DNA of 64,000 nt, from positions 186,001-250,000 of the forward strand of contig NZ_BDAV01000005.1 in NCBI RefSeq assembly GCF_001612635.1. Direction: 5' to 3'. Positions 56,605-64,000 of this stretch are shown here, piece by piece. The position numbers and the translations under genes are program-made. Under the pieces are notes generated by a model, which worked only from the letters and a program-made list of their open reading frames with translations, was not told where the DNA came from and made no database searches. The stretch comes from Nocardia africana NBRC 100379 (lineage in GTDB: Bacteria > Actinomycetota > Actinomycetes > Mycobacteriales > Mycobacteriaceae). Each line of letters begins with the position of its first letter. Position 1 is the first letter of the stretch.

Positions 56605-57735
56605 ATGAGTGTGGTTGTCGTCGGCCGTGTCGCGTCGATCCTCGCCGTCACCGCGGGCCTGGTGGTCGGCTGTGCTCGCTTCGACGATTCCGCGTCCAAA
56701 CCGTTCACTCCCGCACCCACCATCGAACCCGAGGGGCAGGGCCCGACCAGCGAACCGAAAACTCCGCCGCCGACCGGGCAACGCCCGACCGGGCCCTGTA
56801 TCGATCCCGATCCCGCGGTCGTGGTGTCGTGCCTGGACACCACCGGCGGGCTGACGGTCCTGCCGGACGGGCAGCAGGCACTGGTCACCGAACGCACCAC
56901 CGGGCGCCTTCTGAAGGTCACCGCCGTCGATCCGAGCCAGGCGCCGCCGCAGCCGCTCGAGGTCAACCGGGTCGATGTCGACGCGGCCGGCGACGGCGGG
57001 CTCAGCGATGTCGCGCTCTCACCGAGTTACGGCGAGGACGGCCTGGTCTACGCCTACATCACCACCGCCTCGGACAATCGCGTCGTGCGCATCGGCGCGG
57101 GCGGCGATCCGAAACCGATTCTCACCGGAATCCCCAAGGGCGCCAACGGAAACCACGGCTCGCTCGCCTTCGTCTCACCGACCAAGCTGGCGGTGCTGAC
57201 CGGCGACGCCGGCAATCCGGGCGCGGCGAACGACCCCGGGTCCCTGGCCGGCAAGCTGCTCGAGATCGACGATCCGGCGCCGGGCAACGCGAATCCGAAG
57301 GTGCTGGCATCGGGTATCGGCACCGCCGGCGGGGTGTGCCCCGACCACAAGGACACCATCTGGTTCACCGACCGCACCGCCACCGAGGACCGGCTGCAGC
57401 GCCTCGGACCCGACGGCGCCGTCGCCACGGCGTGGACGTGGCCGGACAAGCCGGGTGCGGGTGGCTGCGCGGCCGCCGTGGACGGCGTGGCGGTCTCGAT
57501 GCAGGGCGCCAAGGCGCTGGCCTTCGCCAACGCCGATCCCACCACCCACGCGGTGACCACCGCCCCGACGATGGTCGCGCAGGACAAATACGGTTCGCTC
57601 GGTGGCGCCGCGCTGGGCGCCGACGGCAACGTCTGGGTGGGGACGGTCAACAAACCCGCCGCCGCGGGGCCGTTGGACGACCGCATCGTACGGATCCCGC
57701 CGCCGAAGGGCGGTGCCGGCGGTGGACCGGACTAG
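56605..57735 (+). CDS. lppZ: LppZ-like lipoprotein with PQQ-glucose-dehydrogenase-type beta-propeller
   Basis: 376 aa. Signal with lipobox LVVGC at residues ~18-22, a Pro-rich linker, then a six-bladed sorbosone/glucose dehydrogenase-like propeller (TGGLTVLPDGQQALVTERT, GLSDVALSPSYGEDGLVYAY, NGNHGSLAFVSPTKLAVLTG). Same place and type as M. tuberculosis lppZ next to gatB. Not known to be enzymatic. Start ATG 56605. Confidence 0.88.
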   Translation: MSVVVVGRVASILAVTAGLVVGCARFDDSASKPFTPAPTIEPEGQGPTSEPKTPPPTGQRPTGPCIDPDPAVVVSCLDTTGGLTVLPDGQQALVTERTTGRLLKVTAVDPSQAPPQPLEVNRVDVDAAGDGGLSDVALSPSYGEDGLVYAYITTASDNRVVRIGAGGDPKPILTGIPKGANGNHGSLAFVSPTKLAVLTGDAGNPGAANDPGSLAGKLLEIDDPAPGNANPKVLASGIGTAGGVCPDHKDTIWFTDRTATEDRLQRLGPDGAVATAWTWPDKPGAGGCAAAVDGVAVSMQGAKALAFANADPTTHAVTTAPTMVAQDKYGSLGGAALGADGNVWVGTVNKPAAAGPLDDRIVRIPPPKGGAGGGPD

Positions 57736-57751
57736 TCAGCAGGGTCTTCCC

Positions 57752-57775
57752 GGCCCGGCCGCGGTGGGCCGGGCC
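57752..57775. terminator. Bidirectional terminator lppZ/gatB
   Basis: GGCCCGGCC / GGCCGGGCC, 9-bp perfect stem with a 6-nt loop between convergent genes. Confidence 0.75.
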
Positions 57776-57790
57776 TCGAGGTACGAGTAC

Positions 57791-59302
57791 TCAGGCCGCG
57801 CCGCAGGCGGCGAGCACCAGTTCACGGACGCGGGCGGCGTCGGCCTGGCCTCGGGTGGCCTTCATGACATCGCCGACGATCTTGCCGGCGGCCTGGACCT
57901 TGCCGGAACGGATCTTGTCGGCGATGTCCGGGTTGGCGGCCAGGGCCTTGTCGACCTCGGTCTGCAGGGCGGAGTCGTCGGACACCATGCCCAGCCCCTT
58001 GGCCTCGACGATCTGCCCCGGATCGCCCTCACCGGCCAGCACGAAATCGACGACCTGGCGCGCCACCTTGGAGTTGATGGTCTTGGCGTCGACCAGCGCG
58101 ACCACCTCGGCGACCTGCTTCGGCGTGATCGGCAGATCCTCCAGCGCGACCTCGCGCTCCTTGGCCTGCTCGGTGAGGTAGTTGACCCACCAGGCGCGGG
58201 CGGCGTCGACCGTGGTGCCGGCGTCGACGGTGGCGATGATCAGATCGAGCGCACCGGCGTTGATCAGATCGCGGAACACCTCGTCGGACAGACCCCATTC
58301 GGCCTGGATGCGGGCGCGGCGCAGCCACGGGTATTCGGGGATGGTGCCGCGCAGCTTCTCGACCCAGTCGGCGTCGGGCGCGATCGGCTCGAGGTCCGGT
58401 TCCGGGAAGTAGCGGTAGTCCTCGGCGGTTTCCTTGACCCGGCCCGGGGAGGTGGAACCGTCGCCCTCGTGGAAGTGGCGGGTCTCCTGGATCACGGTGC
58501 CGCCGGAGCTGAGCACCGCGCCTTGGCGGCGCATCTCGTAGCGCACCGCGACCTCGACGCTGCGCAGCGAGTTCACGTTCTTGGTCTCGGTGCGGGTGCC
58601 GAATTCCTTGGCGCCCTTGGCCATCAGCGACACGTTGGCGTCGCAGCGCAGCGAACCCTGCTCCATCTTCACATCGGAGACGTCGAGTGCCTTCAGCAGA
58701 TCGCGCAGGGCGGTGACGTAGGCGCGGGCCACCTCGGGGGCGCGTTCACCGGCACCGGTGATCGGCTTGGTGACGATTTCGATCAGCGGCACGCCGGCCC
58801 GGTTGTAGTCCAGCAGCGAATGGCTCGCGCCGTGGATGCGGCCGGTGGCGCCGCCCACGTGCAGGGACTTCCCGGTGTCCTCCTCCATGTGGGCGCGTTC
58901 GATGTCGACCCGGAAGGTGGAGCCGTCGTCGAGCACCACATCGAGGTAGCCGTCGGTGGCGATCGGCTCGTCGTACTGGCTGATCTGGTAGTTCTTCGGC
59001 TGATCCGGGTAGAAGTAGTTCTTGCGCGCGAAGCGGCCCCACGGAGTGATCGAGCAGTTCAGCGCCAGGCCGATGCGGATCGCCGACTCCACGGCCTGCT
59101 GGTTGACCACCGGCAGCGAACCCGGCAGGCCGAGACAGACCGGGCAGACCTGGGTGTTCGGCTCGGCGCCGAAGGCCGTCGGGCACCCGCAGAACATCTT
59201 GGTTTCGGTGCCCAGTTCGACGTGCACCTCCATGCCCAGCACCGGCTCGTACCGGTCGATGACGTCGGCATAGTCCATCAAGTCCACCGTGGGTGCAGTC
59301 AT
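57791..59302 (-). CDS. gatB: Asp-tRNA(Asn)/Glu-tRNA(Gln) amidotransferase subunit B
   Basis: 503 aa. Kinase-like catalytic domain ([45 protein letters not shown] with the two Zn cysteine pairs) and C-terminal YqeY/tail domain ([21 protein letters not shown]). Transamidates Glu-tRNA-Gln; its tRNA-Gln substrate and gltX are in the same window. Start ATG 59302. Confidence 0.96.
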   Translation of the reverse strand: MTAPTVDLMDYADVIDRYEPVLGMEVHVELGTETKMFCGCPTAFGAEPNTQVCPVCLGLPGSLPVVNQQAVESAIRIGLALNCSITPWGRFARKNYFYPDQPKNYQISQYDEPIATDGYLDVVLDDGSTFRVDIERAHMEEDTGKSLHVGGATGRIHGASHSLLDYNRAGVPLIEIVTKPITGAGERAPEVARAYVTALRDLLKALDVSDVKMEQGSLRCDANVSLMAKGAKEFGTRTETKNVNSLRSVEVAVRYEMRRQGAVLSSGGTVIQETRHFHEGDGSTSPGRVKETAEDYRYFPEPDLEPIAPDADWVEKLRGTIPEYPWLRRARIQAEWGLSDEVFRDLINAGALDLIIATVDAGTTVDAARAWWVNYLTEQAKEREVALEDLPITPKQVAEVVALVDAKTINSKVARQVVDFVLAGEGDPGQIVEAKGLGMVSDDSALQTEVDKALAANPDIADKIRSGKVQAAGKIVGDVMKATRGQADAARVRELVLAACGAA

Positions 59303-59369
59303 GTCCATCAGTTTATGTAAGGGCACCGACGACGCTGCGCCGACCCGTTGCGGGGCGCAGTACCCGGAG

Positions 59370-59397
59370 TAGTCCCACGCGCCCGGCCGCGTGGGAC
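59370..59397 (-). terminator. Terminator after the ABC permease
   Basis: Perfect 11-bp stem AGTCCCACGCG / CGCGTGGGACT with a 6-nt loop, 17 bp after the permease stop. Confidence 0.85.
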
Positions 59398-59414
59398 TTC
59401 CCCTCCTGACGCGA

Positions 59415-61903
59415 TCAGTCGACGGCGATGGCCTCGACGATCGGCATGCGGGCCGCGCGCAGCGACGGCGGGATCGAGCCGAGCAGGGCCAGGACCAGCG
59501 CGGCGGCGGCGTAGACCAGCAACAGGGGGCTCGGGCGGTACACCACGTCGATGGTCATCGCGTGCCCCATCGCCACGGTGGCCAGATACTGCACGGCCGC
59601 GCCGGTCACCAAACCCAATGCGGCCCCGGCCAATCCGATGCCGGCCGCCTCGGTCAGCACCGTGCGCAACAGGAATCGGCGGCTGGTGCCCATGGCGCGC
59701 AGCACGCCGAGTTCGCGGCGGCGTTCCAGCACCGACAGCATCAGCGTGTTCAGCAGCGCCGCGGTCGACACCAGCACCACGATCCACAGAATCGAACCGG
59801 ACAGCGACGTACCCTGCTGCACCCCCTGCGATACCGCCGCGAGCGCCTGCGCGCCGGTGTCCACGTGCAGGGCGGGCGGCACCACCGCGCGGATCGCGTC
59901 GATCACCTGGGCCTTGTCGACACCGGGCGCGAAGTTGACGCCGAGGATCGTCTCTCCCGGCCGGTCGTACCACTGCCGGAGGACGTCCAGATCCATCAGC
60001 ACGATGCCCGACAGCGCCGAGAAGTACGGGATCACCCGCAGGACCCGCACGGAATGGATGCCCGTCGGCGTCGGCAGCTCGAGTCGTGCGCCCTCGCCGA
60101 CACCCAGCGAGCGCGCCACATCACGCGACAGCACCACGCCCTGCCCCGACGACATCTGTTGCAGCACATCGGGTCCCAGATCGGCCAGGACCGACGATCG
60201 GATATTCGCCTGATAAGCCTGCAGCATCACCCGGTCGCTACCCACGGTGGCGAAGGCCATCTGCGCCGACCCCACGTCGGCGACGCCGGGCACCCGCCGC
60301 ACCGTTTCCTTCAGATCCGCCGGAAGCAGTGGGCCCGTGGGGAATTCGGCCAGCGAGGTGGGGCTGATGTAGGCGTCGCGGCGGCCGAGATCGGAGAACG
60401 AGTCCCGCGCCGAATCGACCAGATTGCTCGACGCACCGCCCATCGCGACGGTCGCGGTGACGCCGATCATCACCGTCATCGCCGTGGCCCACACACGTCG
60501 CGGAGCCCGTTCGATGGTGGTCGCCCCCAGGGCGCCGGGCGCGCCGAAGATCCGGGCGACCGCGGCCGCCAGTCGCACGATCGGGCCCATCGCGGCGAAA
60601 CACAAGCCGACCGCGCCCGCGATGGACAGCGAGATCGCGACGAGCGAGACCCGCCCCAGATCAGCGCGAGCGATGACGATGGCGCCGCCGACCATGGCCA
60701 CGCCACCCGCCAGCGCACCCCAGCGCAACCACGGCCCGACCGAATCGGCCTTCGACACTCCCACCGGCGCCAGCGCCTCGATGGGCTGCACCTTGTAGAC
60801 CTGCCGGGCGGCGATCGACGCGGCCGCGACGCTGGCCAGCACACAGGCCGCGATCGCGAACGGAATCGCGTAGCCGGGCACCATGTATTCGGTGCGGGTG
60901 TCCACCGCCGCCACCATGGCCGAGGGAATCGTGTCGATCGACATGCGCCCGGCGAAGATCCCCACGACCGAACCGATCGCGCCGCCGATCAACCCGATGA
61001 CGGCCGCCTCCACGACGAGATCACGAACCATCGGACGCCGCCGCCCGCCGATCGCGCGCAGCAGCGACAGCATCGGGCGGCGTTGTGCCACCGCCATACT
61101 CATCGCGTTGTAGATCAGAAATCCCGAAACGATCAGCGCCGCAGCGGAAGCCATCGTGGTGGAGAAGCGCACGAGCTGGATCGCGCCACCCGCCTGGGCG
61201 GCCCGCAGGCTCGGATCGGCCACCACGGCCCGGCCGTTCACCAGCGTGGTCAGCGCCGAACGCAACTGCCCCACATCGGTTCCCGGCTTCGGCACGATCT
61301 GGAGGGAGTCGACCATGCCCGCCCGGCCGGCTAGTTGCTGGGCGACGGGCAGGGTGGCGATGACGATGTGCCCGCTGTTGAGTTTGCGGGAGGTGGCGTC
61401 GTCGAGTACTCCGGCCACGGTCACCTGCTGGTTGCCCAGCGTGAAGGTCTCGCCCTCGTGCCGGCCCAGCCCCGCGCCGACGAGAACGCCGCCCGGCACC
61501 GACAGCAGTTTCGCCGCCTGCGCGCTCATCGCCCCGTTGAGTTCGCTGCCGAGCGCCGATACCGACGCGTCGGCGCCGATGAGCAGCGTGCGGTCGGCCG
61601 GGTTGCCGACCCCGGTGCGGATCATCGGCACCGCCGCCTCGACGCCGGGGACCGCGCGCACCTGCGGCACCAGATCCTGCCCGAATCCGCTCTCGGTGAT
61701 GCCGGAGATCTCGAGTTGGGCCTTACCGCCCAGCGCCGAGGTCAGCCGGTCGACCGAGCCGGTCACCGAACCGGAGATGCTGAGCACCGCCACCAGCAGT
61801 CCCGCCGATACGCCCATGACCGCCATCGACATGGCGGTGCGGCCCTTGTGGGTGAACAGCTCTCCGATATTGAACAGCCGCAACCGATCCCAGCCGGCTG
61901 TGA

Positions 61904-61907
<4 letters not shown>
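59415..61907 (-). CDS. MacB/FtsX-type ABC transporter permease
   Basis: 830 aa with two FtsX-domain repeats: the N-terminal helix near residue 30, a large extracytoplasmic domain ([18 protein letters not shown] region), FtsX core [29 protein letters not shown] (split), then a second MacB_PCD and FtsX core ([22 protein letters not shown]). Exports lipids/antibiotics or remodels the wall in this family. GTG 61907 overlaps the ATPase stop by GTGA. Confidence 0.9.
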
Positions 61908-62626
<719 letters not shown>

Positions 62627-62708
62627 GGCGGTCGCCCCACCCTCTTTCTGCTGTCGGTTGCGGTGACGGCGCGGGTTCGACTGCGCCGCAACCGGGTCGG
62701 ATCGTCGC

Positions 62709-63029
62709 TCAGCGTGCCAGGGCCGGCTCGCGATGCCAATGCCGGACCTCGTGCGCGTCGAGCACGGCACGCAGAACCGGCTGTTCGGCGGCCAGTTCCA
62801 GATAGGCCTCCGCCGGCGACTGTCCCTGCAGCTGAGCCTGGTCGAGCTTGGCGTGCAGATGGTTGTCCCACCGATACCGCAGGGCGGCAAGCACTCCGGC
62901 CGGTCCGCCGAAGAGCCGATCGCAGTCGGGCAGGTCGTAGAACAGTCCCGGGGTGGCCGGATCGACGGCCGCGCGGGCGAGCACCTCGTGCAGGATGTCG
63001 GTACGAGCGTGCTGGTCTTGCCAAGTCAT
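62709..63029 (-). CDS. Conserved-looking hypothetical protein
   Basis: 106 aa from ATG 63029 (GAGGAG at 9 nt). All-helical: ILHEVLARAAVDPATPGLF, RYRWDNHLHAKLDQAQLQGQ, SPAEAYLELAAEQPVLRAVL. Resembles small actinobacterial proteins of unknown function; family not recognised. It is upstream of the ABC exporter on the same strand with an 82-bp gap, possibly cotranscribed. Divergent from the histidine kinase. Confidence 0.72.
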   Translation of the reverse strand: MTWQDQHARTDILHEVLARAAVDPATPGLFYDLPDCDRLFGGPAGVLAALRYRWDNHLHAKLDQAQLQGQSPAEAYLELAAEQPVLRAVLDAHEVRHWHREPALAR

Positions 63030-63213
63030 CGCACCCATCTCCTCGGGCCGGGTGTCCGAACCTTTCCGCCGGACACTGTGCGACTCACGCTACGGACGCG
63101 GCCCCGCGGATACGTCGTGCCGCAGACGAGACTTCGGGTCCTACCACGGTAGGAGCGCGGGCCCTTTCCGGGAACGATGCAACGGCGCCCCGCCGGCGAC
63201 TAGCCTGACTGTT

Positions 63214-64000
63214 ATGGACCTGACCAGCGCCGACGACCGTGCGGGTGCATCGCCGCACGCGCCGCGGCGCCCGGGCCGGGCCCGCCTGGCGCTGGGGCGG
63301 GTCGCAGGTCGCCTGCTCGACCTCGCGCACGATCCGGCCGGCACGCTGCGGCGGCGGGTCGAGGAGATGTCCTACGGCTATCCCGTCTCGGTGGTGGTCA
63401 CCGCGGATATCGCGGTCGTGGTGTCGGCGGTCGCGGCCGCGGCGCTGCGCAGCCAGTACTTCTCGACCGGGGTGCCCTTCCTCGCGGTGGCGCTGCTGTT
63501 CGCCTGCTATCCGCTGCTGTTCTTGTTCGATCTGCCCCCGAAACCGGCGGTGTTCGGCCTGTCCGCGCTCACCGCCCAGGCACTGTTCCTGCTGCAGCCC
63601 GTCTCGCCCGACTGTTCTCCGCTGGTGCTGACCGTGATGGTCGGCATGATCGGGGCGATCGCGCCGAAACGGGTCAGCCTGTTCTGGACGATCGCCGCGG
63701 TCGCGGAGATCGTCATCTTCTACGCACTGGGCTCCGCCGAACTGGTGCAGGTATACGTCGTGGCGATCGTGCTGGGCTGGATGGTCGGCCTGATGCTGCA
63801 ATTCCAGCGGCAGTCGCTCGATCAGGAACGCGAGAATCAGGCGATCCGCTCCGCGCAGGCCGCCGACGACGAACGCCGACGGATCGCGCGCGAGGTCCAC
63901 GACGTGATCGCCCATTCCCTCAGCGTCACGCTGCTGCATCTGACCGCGGCGCGGCACGCACTGGAGACCGACCGCGATGTCGACGAGGCCATCGACGCAC
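63214..64000 (+). CDS. Sensor histidine kinase (NarL-type partner), 3' end outside window
   Basis: At least 262 aa. Four to five membrane helices (residues ~60-195), then a coiled linker and the HisKA_3 dimerisation box with phospho-acceptor His in RRIAREVHDVIAHSLSVTLL. The ATPase domain lies beyond the edge. ATG 63214 follows TAGCCT by 8 nt, so it is likely leaderless. It starts next to an ABC exporter divergently, a common arrangement for a two-component system that controls the exporter. Confidence 0.88.
   Translation, partial: MDLTSADDRAGASPHAPRRPGRARLALGRVAGRLLDLAHDPAGTLRRRVEEMSYGYPVSVVVTADIAVVVSAVAAAALRSQYFSTGVPFLAVALLFACYPLLFLFDLPPKPAVFGLSALTAQALFLLQPVSPDCSPLVLTVMVGMIGAIAPKRVSLFWTIAAVAEIVIFYALGSAELVQVYVVAIVLGWMVGLMLQFQRQSLDQERENQAIRSAQAADDERRRIAREVHDVIAHSLSVTLLHLTAARHALETDRDVDEAIDA

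Overview
The window is high-GC actinobacterial chromosome, most likely Nocardia or a close relative in the Mycobacteriales. It has a HupB-type histone-like protein with a long Lys/Ala tail, LpqH and LppZ lipoproteins, a 13E12-type DUF222-HNH gene, many GTG/TTG starts and apparently leaderless genes. The core gene order matches, from memory, Mycobacterium tuberculosis Rv2986c-Rv3009c: hupB, leuD, leuC, IclR, PPOX protein, tRNA-Glu/tRNA-Gln, gltX, FAH-family hydrolase, MFS, leuB, serA, then ilvC, ilvN, ilvB, PH-domain protein, DoxX, lppZ, gatB.

Layout. 1-12.1 kb: conserved block with leuDC, gltX and serA-leuB. 12.3-13.3 kb: two cold-shock genes flanking an unannotated 38-aa ORF. 13.4-16.3 kb: FrcBCA-like sugar ABC importer. 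16.5-23.5 kb: accessory stretch with a MarR gene and palindromic operator, an AhpD-fold protein, two tiny secreted proteins with identical C-termini, several decayed genes, a LysG/LysE pair and an HNH gene under a probable SOS box. 23.8-33.6 kb: predicted defence/restriction island. It has five translationally coupled minus-strand genes (DUF6339-like, unknown, MORC/MutL-like GHKL ATPase, PD-(D/E)XK nuclease of the DUF4420 type, Z1-domain SF2 ATPase), divergent from two tandem C5-cytosine methyltransferase genes; the first has lost the catalytic Cys. 33.8-41.6 kb: ordinary metabolic, regulatory and lipoprotein genes. 41.8-47.0 kb: a four-gene overlapping operon (unknown, unknown, TPR protein, CHAT caspase-like peptidase). 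47.1-53.9 kb: ilvC-ilvN-ilvB, PH-domain gene and ilvD. 54-64 kb: frameshifted alpha/beta hydrolase, SnoaL-like protein, DoxX, lppZ, gatB, MacB-type ABC exporter and the start of a sensor histidine kinase.

How parts work together. The leu, ilv and serA genes form a branched-chain amino-acid/serine neighbourhood. An IclR regulator resembling LtbR lies divergent from leuCD. Similar palindromes occur in front of leuC and, 48 kb away, over a -10-like element of ilvBNC, so one repressor may control both. ilvBNC also has a textbook attenuator: a 15-codon leader with Leu-Leu-Val-Ile, mutually exclusive antiterminator pairing and a terminator with a U-run. Relative to the mycobacterial order, about 35 kb of mostly accessory DNA, including both candidate immune systems, separates serA from ilvC. 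The most interesting systems are the GHKL/PD-(D/E)XK/Z1/dual-methyltransferase island and the CHAT/TPR operon.
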